DNA of 47,916 nucleotides. Source: an uncultured Clostridia bacterium (lineage in GTDB: Bacteria > Bacillota > Clostridia > UBA1381). Position numbers and translations under genes: made by a program. The notes beneath the pieces were generated by a model. It was not told the origin of the DNA, did no database searches, and was given only the letters and a program-made list of their open reading frames with translations. The stretch spans positions 1 through 47,916 of the forward strand of contig CAKSIJ010000019.1 of NCBI GenBank assembly GCA_934462715.1. Direction: 5' to 3'. This document shows positions 1-8,085 of the stretch, in pieces. Each line of letters begins with the position of its first letter. Within the stretch, counting starts at the first letter, position 1.

Positions 1-13
1 CCGGTGATGCTGT

Positions 14-427
14 ATGAGAAAAAAGAGATTTATAATACCGGGATTGATTCTGTTTGTTATTGTACTGGCATTCAAGTATTTCCTTTTTATCGGATATGTT
101 CCGAGTGAGTCTATGGAACCGACACTGAAAGCCGGAAGCTACATTATCGGCAGCAGAATTTATGGTGAACTGAAAACCGGAGATATTATAATATTTGAGC
201 ATGATGGAAAAATGCTTGTCAAACGCATAGCGGCAACAGAAGGAGAACGGATCACCGAAAACGGATTTACTTATATTGTTCCCAAAGGCAGTTATTTTGT
301 CATCGGCGACAATCGGAATAATTCATTTGATTCACGATATTGGGCAGAACCGTTTATCACATCGAATGAAATTAAAGCTAAACTTTGGATTACGCATAAG
401 TACCGTCAATTTTCTTTTGCAACATGA
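14..427 (+). CDS. lepB: Signal peptidase I, short form
   Basis: Membrane-bound serine/lysine protease that removes signal peptides from secreted proteins. The 137-residue product has one N-terminal membrane segment (about residues 6-27). It is followed by the catalytic serine box PSESMEPT with Ser33, the catalytic lysine in LVKRIAATEGE (Lys70) and the C-terminal box GDNRNNSFDSRYW (about 98-110). All three signatures of the S26 family are intact. It is shorter than E. coli LepB (about 320 residues) but normal for the compact Gram-positive type. The start lies 13 bases from the window edge, so a longer N-terminus cannot be excluded. It is the only complete plus-strand gene at this end and faces the minus-strand sugar genes. 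The many secreted proteins in the window would need such an enzyme, but no direct link is shown. Confidence 0.93.
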   Translation: MRKKRFIIPGLILFVIVLAFKYFLFIGYVPSESMEPTLKAGSYIIGSRIYGELKTGDIIIFEHDGKMLVKRIAATEGERITENGFTYIVPKGSYFVIGDNRNNSFDSRYWAEPFITSNEIKAKLWITHKYRQFSFAT

Positions 428-748
428 TAAGTTTTGCATAATTATTATTTCTGCCCTTGTATTTTTTACTTGTCTTTACAGAGCCATCATGATTTTTTAT
501 CCGGCCTATGTCATCATAATTATTTTGACATTTTCATTCCCTTGCGGTACAATATCATCGGCAGAGGAACTATCGTTAACAGTTGCCGACCGCTTATGCA
601 GTGGGGATTAACCTGCGGTAGGGCGCATACATTCTTTTAACATTCTCCTTAGCATAAATACTTTACTTTTGAAGTAATCAAAGAAAATCAAAAATAATCG
701 CAAAAAATCAATTGACCGTAGCAAAAAAAATGGCATTGAAAAGTGATA
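428..748. other. Intergenic stretch after lepB, no gene recognised
   Basis: AT-rich sequence without a convincing coding frame. One frame encodes a hydrophobic stretch, but it overlaps the end of lepB and has no ribosome site of its own. No terminator hairpin for lepB was found here. Confidence 0.4.
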
Positions 749-757
749 TGATATAAT
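749..757 (+). promoter_or_regulatory. Possible extended -10 promoter element
   Basis: TGATATAAT matches the extended -10 form TG-N-TATAAT exactly. No -35 box at 16-18 bp is evident. Transcription from it would run into the hairpin at 785-810 after some 25-50 nt, so it would give only a very short RNA. In AT-rich DNA such a match can be chance. Confidence 0.25.
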
Positions 758-774
758 AACAACGCACTGCACCG

Positions 775-810
775 AAAAAATAAATGCGGCAATCTAAAAA
801 GACTGCCGCA
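775..810 (-). terminator. Intrinsic terminator behind the truncated gene at 816
   Basis: On the minus strand, TGCGGCAGTC and GATTGCCGCA form a 10-bp stem (785-794 with 801-810, one mismatch) around a 6-nt loop. The stem is followed by a U-rich tail, TTTATTTTTT. It starts 5 nt after the stop codon at 816-818, as expected for the native terminator of that gene. The other strand also has a T-rich tail (811-820), so it may work both ways. Confidence 0.75.
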
Positions 811-815
811 TATTT

Positions 816-1007
816 TTATTCCTTTGATATTTCAATACAATCGTGCCAGCCATTGCATTTTTTTGTAATCTGAAAATGCACCAGCTCAACTTTTTTTTCA
901 GGATACATTTTTTCATCTCCCTCGGGATTTTTTTCAGCCGAGTATCAAACTTACCCTCACTCATCCATTTTAACACCTGTTCCTTGCACCCAGCTTTTAA
1001 AGCGCAA
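816..1007 (-). pseudogene. 3' fragment of an unrecognised gene, frameshifted
   Basis: Minus-strand reading from 1007 gives a coherent C-terminal-looking peptide if one frameshift is allowed in the seven-T run at 928-934. The part before the shift includes KEQVLKWMSEGKFDTRLKK. The part after it includes YPEKKVELVHFQITKKCNGW and ends in HDCIEISKE and a stop at 816-818. A good terminator follows at once, which supports a real gene end. I do not recognise the family. At 1007/1008 it abuts the duplicated uxaA piece, and the uxaA frame runs out of phase into it, so the junction is a rearrangement breakpoint (or an assembly join). The 5' part of the gene is missing. Confidence 0.45.
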
Positions 1008-1899
1008 GGCGCATAAAGTAATCTTTAAAATCATTTATCATCATTACCGTTTTATCAAAAATGTTTTTACTTACACAGCGATTCATCAAAATCTGCTCCG
1101 CACCAAACATTTCGGGCACTTCGGTAAGAATACAAATTCCGCCCGCCGATGTGTGGTGGTCGCAAAATCTCCCAACAAGCGGATTTGCGGTTATTCCCGA
1201 TAACCCGTCACTGCCGCCGCATTTCAAGCCTATTTTGAGTTCCGAAAACGGAATTTCCGTTCGTTTATCACTGTCGGTCTTTTTTTGCAAAGCCCTTACA
1301 ATTGCAATACCCTCCGATATTTCATCTTCAACCTCCTGTGCATTTAAAAATTTAATACGTTCTTCGTCCCATACTTTGAGAACCCTTTTGAAAGCACCGA
1401 TATTATTGTTTTCACAGCCGAGTCCAAGCACCAGAACACCGCCTGCATTCGGGTGATTGACCATACCGCACAAAATTTTCTGCGTTATTTCCATATCGCA
1501 GCCAAGCTGCGAACAGCCGAACGGATGAGGAAAATATTTTGCACCCGTCTTTTCCGCAATTCTTTGCGCCGATTTGTTGATACAGCCGACCGTAGTTACA
1601 ATCCAAACATCATTACGTATACCGACCCTGCCGTTCTTTCGCCTGTAGCCCATAAATGTCCGTTCGTCAGGCACAGGCTTGTATTCAGCCGCACCGTTGA
1701 ATTTATATTCAATCTTTCCAGACAGGTTAGTTCTTAAATTATGAGTATGTATATGCTCGCCCTTTTCAATATCCGTAAGCGCATATCCTATCGGAAATCC
1801 GTATTTTATAACGTTTTCGCCCTTATTAATCCTGCAAACCGCATATTTGTGTCCGTTTCTCGGATTTACTTCAACATTGTCATTTTTATTTATCAGCAT
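997..1899 (-). pseudogene. uxaA: Truncated second copy of altronate dehydratase
   Basis: The first 297 residues are identical to the complete UxaA encoded at 5433-6800. They include the N-terminal SAF-like domain and part of the catalytic domain. After the sequence KDYFMR the homology stops, and three foreign residues (LAL) lead to a stop. About 155 C-terminal residues are missing, so the product should not be an active dehydratase. It overlaps the truncated uxaB copy by 14 bp, exactly as in the intact pair. It is part of the 1453-bp repeat 1008-2460. Confidence 0.85.
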
Positions 1900-2460
1900 A
1901 CTTCATAACCTCGCTGTACAAAAAACTTAAATCCTCACCCCAAAGCTTTTTGTTTGATAAAATATCGCCGACCTCTGCATTTTTCATGAAGTCCGCCGTT
2001 TCCTTTTCATCATTTACCATATCCGTGCGGTAAAAATTAATTAACTGCGCAAACGAAAAAATCAGATTATCGGGCATTTTTTTAAACCGTTTTATATATT
2101 CTAAAATTGACGGCAATACACGTACTTTGAATTTGCTGACCGAGTTCAGCGCAATTGATGAAAGATGATGCTTTATGTACGGATTGGAAAAACGTTTCAT
2201 AACATTGTCGGCATACTCAACAAGTTCATTTTTCGGTAAATCAAGCGTCGGAATAATTTCATCATAGACGCATTTTTTTATAAACCCATTCATTTTTTTA
2301 TCGTCAAGACACTCTTTTACCGTTGTAAATCCCGAAAGCAGCGCATACGGTACAAACGATGTGTGCGCTCCGTTAAGAATACGAACCTTGCGTGTACGGT
2401 AGCGTTCAAGATTATCGGTGAGAATTACATTTAAACCGCATTTATCAAACGGCAATTCGG
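1008..2460. repeat. 1453-bp direct repeat, copy 1 (partial uxaB-uxaA)
   Basis: Matches 5909-7361 at a constant offset of 4901 bp. The translated frames on both strands that I compared are identical, so the copies appear identical or nearly so. The first mismatches fall at 1007/5908 and 2461/7362. Both ends lie inside genes. No inverted repeats, target-site duplication or transposase is visible at the edges. Confidence 0.95.
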
Positions 2461-2497
2461 TGATTTTAGTGTTAATCGGTAATTTATCCTCTATCAT
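1886..2497 (-). pseudogene. uxaB: Truncated second copy of tagaturonate reductase
   Basis: The C-terminal 190 residues (from ELPFDKCGLNVILTD onward) are identical to the end of UxaB encoded at 6787-8046. They are preceded by 13 unrelated residues (MIEDKLPINTKIT) that read in frame across the junction at 2460/2461. The N-terminal NAD-binding half is absent, so the fragment cannot be a functional oxidoreductase. No good Shine-Dalgarno precedes the ATG at 2497. The 13 foreign residues may be the start of another broken gene. Confidence 0.8.
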
Positions 2498-2662
2498 ATA
2501 TTTTTTAATCGGTCATGCAATCACATTCTTTATTTAGCCGCACAATTTTTTGTTTCCTCATTGTCTGTGGGGATTTCAGACTTTGCTTCCACACAAATTG
2601 CTATTCATTTTTATTTTCTCTTTTTTATGTGAGCATATATGTTCACACTGCAAGTTCACAAA

Positions 2663-2698
2663 CCTCTTAAATCAAGGCTGATAGCTTGATTTAAGAGG
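2663..2698 (-). terminator. Long hairpin behind the GH4 gene, probable terminator
   Basis: A perfect 14-bp inverted repeat, CCTCTTAAATCAAG (2663-2676) with CTTGATTTAAGAGG (2685-2698), around an 8-nt loop. It starts 19 nt downstream of the GH4 stop at 2717. The tail on the minus strand is only TTTGTG, so it is not a textbook U-tract. It would end the hexuronate operon. An mRNA-stabilising or processing hairpin is the alternative. Confidence 0.5.
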
Positions 2699-2716
2699 CA
2701 TAATTGTTTAAGAATA

Positions 2717-4102
2717 TCAATACTCTTTTAAGTATTCCTTCGTATTTTCTACCATTTCATCAAACAGTTTTTTTGCGTCGTCAAGCTGTATTGTAACAAG
2801 CGGGTCATTTGAAAAAGCAGTAAATGCCAAATCAAGATTTCTTGTCAGAGCCGCCTCCGTTATAATTTGCTGTTCACCGCTTATACGTGAGATAAGAGGA
2901 TAGATTGTTTCTGGAATTTCACCTGCAAATATCGGCGTAACGGTATTTGCGGCAAAGCGTGCGTTTGTTTCCACCACCGCACCTAACGGAAGGTTTGGTA
3001 TTTGTCCCCTGTTGGGAAGATTAACATTTGTTACAAAGCTGCCCAAACCAAGCAATGCACGTATTTGATTTACACCGTCTTCGCCCGTTTCGTTCAGTTC
3101 AAATTTTTCTTCTCCGCTAACCAATCTTGCGCTTCTCTCCAGTCTTTTTTTCAATCCGTCCTTACGCGAAGAAACCGACGTAAGAGTAAATTTCCACTCG
3201 TCCACACATTCAGGGCTTGCAAGATACCACTTTCCCGGGCAAAATTCTGCCAAATGCCTATCACCTGCCGCAGCAATATATCCGAAGCGTTTAAACAAAT
3301 CAAACTTAACACGATGCAAACAGCTTACATCTTTATTAAACCAATTATCATCCTTGGCATCATTATATCCGTCTTCATAATATTTATCGACAAGCTCCGA
3401 ATATATCGGGAATAAATCAATGTTCTTATACTGCGCCTTCGTAAGCCATGTGAAATGATTTACTCCGACAACATTTATATCAATATCAGCGCGATTAGGT
3501 TTTTCAATGCCTCTTATTTCCGCAGCAACCTTTGCAAGCAGCTTCTGCGTGCCGAAAACCTCATGACAGCATCCGAAAGCTTTAATTTTCGGGAATACAC
3601 GATATAATGTATTTACGCAAACTGTCATAGGATTTGTATAATTTATAACCCATGCGTCAGGGCAATTCTCTCTTATTGCATTTGCAATCACCTCATACAT
3701 CGGTACTGTACGCAAAGCACGTATAATTCCTCCGGGGCCCGATGTATCGCCTACAGACTGATAAATTCCGTACTTTTCCGGTGCGTGTACATCAGATTCC
3801 ATTTCATCAAATGTACCGGGCAGAATAGATATAATTACAAAATCCGCATCTTTCAGCGCTTCATCAATGGTTTTGCACGCTTTATAATTCCATACGGATT
3901 TGCAGCCTTCAACATCCTTTATCCTACCGCCGATGATTTCATTATGTTTTGCAGCCTCAAAATCAATATCATAAAGATATACACTGCCGCTTATATCCTC
4001 CGCCTGAGCCAAGTCGGACATCAATCCCCATGCCCAGCCGCGCGAGCCTCCTCCTATGTACGCAATTTTAATTTCCTCAACGCTTGTTATATTGTGTTTC
4101 AT
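2717..4102 (-). CDS. GH4 NAD-dependent glycosidase, likely alpha-galacturonidase
   Basis: A 461-residue member of glycoside hydrolase family 4, cytoplasmic enzymes that use NAD+ and Mn2+ to cleave glycosides by an oxidation-elimination route. The N-terminal Rossmann motif is IAYIGGGSRGW. The metal-binding Cys-His lies in GCCHEVFG and a second His in VGVNHFTW. Family members include alpha-glucosidases, alpha-galactosidases and the LplD-type alpha-galacturonidases. Its place in one operon with uxaB, uxaA and uxaC makes galacturonide cleavage the best guess, which is inference. I chose the ATG at 4102 because GAGGAG lies 8 nt upstream and the Rossmann strand begins soon after. An in-frame extension to 4207 overlaps the uxaC stop but adds 35 non-family-like residues. 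Confidence 0.88.
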   Translation of the reverse strand: MKHNITSVEEIKIAYIGGGSRGWAWGLMSDLAQAEDISGSVYLYDIDFEAAKHNEIIGGRIKDVEGCKSVWNYKACKTIDEALKDADFVIISILPGTFDEMESDVHAPEKYGIYQSVGDTSGPGGIIRALRTVPMYEVIANAIRENCPDAWVINYTNPMTVCVNTLYRVFPKIKAFGCCHEVFGTQKLLAKVAAEIRGIEKPNRADIDINVVGVNHFTWLTKAQYKNIDLFPIYSELVDKYYEDGYNDAKDDNWFNKDVSCLHRVKFDLFKRFGYIAAAGDRHLAEFCPGKWYLASPECVDEWKFTLTSVSSRKDGLKKRLERSARLVSGEEKFELNETGEDGVNQIRALLGLGSFVTNVNLPNRGQIPNLPLGAVVETNARFAANTVTPIFAGEIPETIYPLISRISGEQQIITEAALTRNLDLAFTAFSNDPLVTIQLDDAKKLFDEMVENTKEYLKEY

Positions 4103-4203
4103 AAAAACATCTCCTCGTATAATAAATGTAGTAGTTTTTAGAGTTCCTCTCCAAGAACTATGGTATAATTGTTTAGATTCTGTGGATTGGTTATCATCTT
4201 CTT

Positions 4204-5436
4204 TCAAAATCCAAAATATTTTTCAGCGTTATTATAACAAATATCTTTAACAAATTTTCCGAGCAATTCCACATCATTCGGATATTCGCCGTCCTCCGCC
4301 CATTTCCCGACAAGGCTGCACAAAATTCGGCGGAAATATTCATGACGGGTATATGATACAAAGCTTCTGCTGTCTGTCAGCATACCCACAAAACTTGATA
4401 AAAGCCCGAGATTTGCAAGTGCTTTCATCTGACTTTCCATACCATCACGCTGGTCATTGAACCACCACCCCGAACCGAATTGGATTTTTCCTGCCGTCGG
4501 TGCTTTTTGGAAGTTACCGAGCATTGTTGCAAGCACATAATTATCTTTAGGATTAAGTGTATAAAGAATGGTTTTGGGCAGTAAGTCCTCTTTTTCAAGC
4601 GTATCCATAAGCTTTGAAAGTCCCTCAGCCACCCTGAAATCATTAACCGAATCAAAACCCGTATCCGCTCCTAATTTTTCAAACATTCTTGTATTGTTAT
4701 TTCTTAATGCACCGATGTGAAGCTGCATTACCCAGCCTCTTTCGGCATATTCTCTTCCGAGAAATACAAGCTTTTCTATAATTTCATCGTTCATTTCATC
4801 AACCGCATGGTCTGAAAGACGGCATCCGTTCTCATGAAAATAATCCATTCTTTCTGTAATATCGCTTTTTATTTCATTCAAGTCGGGACGGAACGCAGGC
4901 AGAACCTTTGTTTTAAATCCTTTAAGCTCCTTGATTTTTTTATGATATTCAAGTGTGTCATACGGTTTGTCGGTTGTGCAGATTATATCAACGTTTGACA
5001 TAGCAATCAAACCTCTAACACGGTATTCGTCTCTTTCAAGACATTCATTTACCCTGTCCCAAATATCCTTTGCCGTTCCATCGCAAAGAAGCGTATCAAC
5101 ATTGAAATATCTTTTGAGCTCCAGATGCGTCCAGTGATACATCGGGTTTCCGAGCATTAACGGTACACAGCCCGCAAATGCTTTCCATTTCTCAAAATCG
5201 TCCGCACCGCCTGTTATAAGCTCCTCATCTATTCCTGCCGTACGCATTAACCGCCATTTATAATGGTCTCCGCTTAAAAACAAGTCATACGCATTTTTAA
5301 ATTTATAATTTTCCGCAATCTGCTTTGGTGAAATATGACAATGATAATCAATTATCGGCATATTTTCGGCAAAATCATGATACAGCCTTTTTGCGGTTTC
5401 ATTTTTCAGCATAAAATCATCTGTAATAAATGTCAT
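4204..5436 (-). CDS. uxaC: Uronate (glucuronate/galacturonate) isomerase
   Basis: Converts D-galacturonate to D-tagaturonate (and D-glucuronate to D-fructuronate), the first intracellular step of hexuronate breakdown. The metal-binding motif IIDYHCHISP (His32 and His34) near the N-terminus and the later MYHWTHLELKRYF and MQLHIGALRNNNTRMF segments are characteristic of this amidohydrolase-fold family. The product has 410 residues, about 60 fewer than E. coli UxaC. Both ends look intact, so this is probably a compact variant. The start codon overlaps the uxaA stop in an ATGA arrangement (5433-5436), which indicates translational coupling. The galacturonate would come from the GH4 enzyme downstream. 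Confidence 0.95.
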   Translation of the reverse strand: MTFITDDFMLKNETAKRLYHDFAENMPIIDYHCHISPKQIAENYKFKNAYDLFLSGDHYKWRLMRTAGIDEELITGGADDFEKWKAFAGCVPLMLGNPMYHWTHLELKRYFNVDTLLCDGTAKDIWDRVNECLERDEYRVRGLIAMSNVDIICTTDKPYDTLEYHKKIKELKGFKTKVLPAFRPDLNEIKSDITERMDYFHENGCRLSDHAVDEMNDEIIEKLVFLGREYAERGWVMQLHIGALRNNNTRMFEKLGADTGFDSVNDFRVAEGLSKLMDTLEKEDLLPKTILYTLNPKDNYVLATMLGNFQKAPTAGKIQFGSGWWFNDQRDGMESQMKALANLGLLSSFVGMLTDSRSFVSYTRHEYFRRILCSLVGKWAEDGEYPNDVELLGKFVKDICYNNAEKYFGF

Positions 5437-6800
5437 AATACCACACCGTCCTTAAAAATTGAAATTTCTTCATATCCGTTTTTTTCATTTTGGGTCAGCT
5501 TTCCTTCCGCAGTTTCTTTTACTAAAGCCGTAAGCTCGTCTGTCAAGGGTTCTCCCGAAAGGCATTTTCCTGCGTCAAAATCAATCCATGATTTTTTCTT
5601 TGCGGCAAGCTCACTTCCCGTTGAAATTTTTATTGTAGGCACAGCCGTACCGAGCGGCGTCCCTCTCCCCGTTGTAAACAAAATTATATTTGCTCCGGCA
5701 GCCATAAGATTTGTAACCGCAACCATATCGTTTCCGGGACCCGTAAGCAAATTCAATCCGCTTTTTTCCGCAGTATCACCGTAGCCGAGAACATCGGTAA
5801 CAGCGCTTGTTCCGCCCTTTTGAACACAGCCGAGCGATTTTTCTTCGAGAGTGGTAATTCCGCCCTCTTTATTTCCCGGTGACGGATTTTCATATATTTC
5901 CTGTCCATGGCGCATAAAGTAATCTTTAAAATCATTTATCATCATTACCGTTTTATCAAAAATGTTTTTACTTACACAGCGATTCATCAAAATCTGCTCC
6001 GCACCAAACATTTCGGGCACTTCGGTAAGAATACAAATTCCGCCCGCCGATGTGTGGTGGTCGCAAAATCTCCCAACAAGCGGATTTGCGGTTATTCCCG
6101 ATAACCCGTCACTGCCGCCGCATTTCAAGCCTATTTTGAGTTCCGAAAACGGAATTTCCGTTCGTTTATCACTGTCGGTCTTTTTTTGCAAAGCCCTTAC
6201 AATTGCAATACCCTCCGATATTTCATCTTCAACCTCCTGTGCATTTAAAAATTTAATACGTTCTTCGTCCCATACTTTGAGAACCCTTTTGAAAGCACCG
6301 ATATTATTGTTTTCACAGCCGAGTCCAAGCACCAGAACACCGCCTGCATTCGGGTGATTGACCATACCGCACAAAATTTTCTGCGTTATTTCCATATCGC
6401 AGCCAAGCTGCGAACAGCCGAACGGATGAGGAAAATATTTTGCACCCGTCTTTTCCGCAATTCTTTGCGCCGATTTGTTGATACAGCCGACCGTAGTTAC
6501 AATCCAAACATCATTACGTATACCGACCCTGCCGTTCTTTCGCCTGTAGCCCATAAATGTCCGTTCGTCAGGCACAGGCTTGTATTCAGCCGCACCGTTG
6601 AATTTATATTCAATCTTTCCAGACAGGTTAGTTCTTAAATTATGAGTATGTATATGCTCGCCCTTTTCAATATCCGTAAGCGCATATCCTATCGGAAATC
6701 CGTATTTTATAACGTTTTCGCCCTTATTAATCCTGCAAACCGCATATTTGTGTCCGTTTCTCGGATTTACTTCAACATTGTCATTTTTATTTATCAGCAT
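5433..6800 (-). CDS. uxaA: Altronate dehydratase
   Basis: Dehydrates D-altronate to 2-keto-3-deoxy-D-gluconate, the last step of the galacturonate branch before the KDG pathway. The 455-residue product has an N-terminal SAF-type domain (about residues 1-90) followed by the catalytic region, with cysteine- and glycine-rich stretches such as GGVLVLGLGCENNN and KCGGSDGLSGITANP. It overlaps uxaB by 14 bp and uxaC by 4 bp, a tight operon in the order uxaB-uxaA-uxaC-GH4. The genes for KDG kinase and aldolase are not in the window. The first 297 codons are duplicated in the fragment at 997-1899; this copy is the intact one. Confidence 0.95.
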   Translation of the reverse strand: MLINKNDNVEVNPRNGHKYAVCRINKGENVIKYGFPIGYALTDIEKGEHIHTHNLRTNLSGKIEYKFNGAAEYKPVPDERTFMGYRRKNGRVGIRNDVWIVTTVGCINKSAQRIAEKTGAKYFPHPFGCSQLGCDMEITQKILCGMVNHPNAGGVLVLGLGCENNNIGAFKRVLKVWDEERIKFLNAQEVEDEISEGIAIVRALQKKTDSDKRTEIPFSELKIGLKCGGSDGLSGITANPLVGRFCDHHTSAGGICILTEVPEMFGAEQILMNRCVSKNIFDKTVMMINDFKDYFMRHGQEIYENPSPGNKEGGITTLEEKSLGCVQKGGTSAVTDVLGYGDTAEKSGLNLLTGPGNDMVAVTNLMAAGANIILFTTGRGTPLGTAVPTIKISTGSELAAKKKSWIDFDAGKCLSGEPLTDELTALVKETAEGKLTQNEKNGYEEISIFKDGVVL

Positions 6801-7361
6801 ACTTCATAACCTCGCTGTACAAAAAACTTAAATCCTCACCCCAAAGCTTTTTGTTTGATAAAATATCGCCGACCTCTGCATTTTTCATGAAGTCCGCCGT
6901 TTCCTTTTCATCATTTACCATATCCGTGCGGTAAAAATTAATTAACTGCGCAAACGAAAAAATCAGATTATCGGGCATTTTTTTAAACCGTTTTATATAT
7001 TCTAAAATTGACGGCAATACACGTACTTTGAATTTGCTGACCGAGTTCAGCGCAATTGATGAAAGATGATGCTTTATGTACGGATTGGAAAAACGTTTCA
7101 TAACATTGTCGGCATACTCAACAAGTTCATTTTTCGGTAAATCAAGCGTCGGAATAATTTCATCATAGACGCATTTTTTTATAAACCCATTCATTTTTTT
7201 ATCGTCAAGACACTCTTTTACCGTTGTAAATCCCGAAAGCAGCGCATACGGTACAAACGATGTGTGCGCTCCGTTAAGAATACGAACCTTGCGTGTACGG
7301 TAGCGTTCAAGATTATCGGTGAGAATTACATTTAAACCGCATTTATCAAACGGCAATTCGG
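5909..7361. repeat. 1453-bp direct repeat, copy 2 (within intact uxaB-uxaA)
   Basis: Partner of 1008-2460. It covers the last 190 codons of uxaB and the first 297 codons of uxaA. Because it lies within continuous full-length genes, this is the ancestral copy. Confidence 0.95.
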
Positions 7362-8046
7362 AAAACAATTCATTATAACCCTCAATAACCCAAAGATGAA
7401 AATATTCCGATGTGTTCAGCATTTTATCATCATATCCGAGATTTTCGTCTTTAGGATAACCCGTATTTATTCGGTCAACCAATGTGTTGCAAAAGATATT
7501 TTCCCTGCAAATCCACCTTTCAAACTCATTTCCCAAATTCCACAGCCTTACATGTTCGATAATACACTTCTTTAAATTTTCTCCGTTTCTGTCTATAAGC
7601 TCGCACGGCAGGAAGATAAAGCCCGAAAGACCGTGTTCAAATCTTCTTTTTAACAAAAGTGTTACCTTTGCAGGAAAGCTTATATACGCACCTTTTTCAG
7701 GGCTGTCGTTTTCATCAAAGCATATACCGGCCTCCGTAGTATTTGATATTACGAATCTGAAATCGGGATTTTCAGCCAGTTTCAAATATCCGTCAAAATC
7801 CTTATACGGATTTATACAGCGTGAAATAACGTTGATTTTCTTTACGTCAACTCCCTCAACACCTCGGCAAATGTGCGTGTATTCGCAATTCTGCGACATT
7901 AAAACGTCGCACATTCCCTTTTCTATCGGCTGCACAACCACAACACTTCCGTCAAAATCAGTTTTCTCGTTTACGGTTTGCAGCATCCAATCCGCAAAGC
8001 CGCGCAGAAAACCGCCCTCGCCGAATTGTATGATTTTTTCTTTCAT
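6787..8046 (-). CDS. uxaB: Tagaturonate reductase (altronate oxidoreductase)
   Basis: NAD-dependent reduction of D-tagaturonate to D-altronate. It belongs to the mannitol-dehydrogenase superfamily: the N-terminus IIQFGEGGFLRGFADWM is the nucleotide-binding signature, and KVRILNGAHTS carries the family's conserved Lys/Asn/His active-site region. The product has 419 residues, shorter than E. coli UxaB (about 480), with no obvious gap in the core. The start at 8046 has an AAGGAG site 8 nt upstream. It is the first gene of the uxaBAC-GH4 group and lies 39 bp after the radical SAM gene. No promoter stands out in that gap, so it may be read through from upstream. Confidence 0.94.
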   Translation of the reverse strand: MKEKIIQFGEGGFLRGFADWMLQTVNEKTDFDGSVVVVQPIEKGMCDVLMSQNCEYTHICRGVEGVDVKKINVISRCINPYKDFDGYLKLAENPDFRFVISNTTEAGICFDENDSPEKGAYISFPAKVTLLLKRRFEHGLSGFIFLPCELIDRNGENLKKCIIEHVRLWNLGNEFERWICRENIFCNTLVDRINTGYPKDENLGYDDKMLNTSEYFHLWVIEGYNELFSELPFDKCGLNVILTDNLERYRTRKVRILNGAHTSFVPYALLSGFTTVKECLDDKKMNGFIKKCVYDEIIPTLDLPKNELVEYADNVMKRFSNPYIKHHLSSIALNSVSKFKVRVLPSILEYIKRFKKMPDNLIFSFAQLINFYRTDMVNDEKETADFMKNAEVGDILSNKKLWGEDLSFLYSEVMKYADK

Positions 8047-8085
8047 CTCTCTTTCTCCTTTCTGTAATTACTCATCAAATGATTT

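Noticed and set aside
276..611. Hydrophobic open frame after lepB
   Set aside because: It overlaps the lepB coding region in another frame, has no ribosome site, and its hydrophobicity is expected from AT-rich sequence.
794..976. Open frame of 60 codons read as a complete gene
   Set aside because: It starts and ends in two different natural frames; the end of the real peptide is in the frame that stops at 816-818, so I list a frameshifted fragment instead.
1008..2460. The duplicated block as an insertion element
   Set aside because: No transposase, terminal inverted repeats or target-site duplication; it contains only pieces of uxaB and uxaA.
4103..4207. Start of the GH4 gene at 4207
   Set aside because: The extra 35 residues do not resemble the family, and a good GAGGAG site serves the ATG at 4102.
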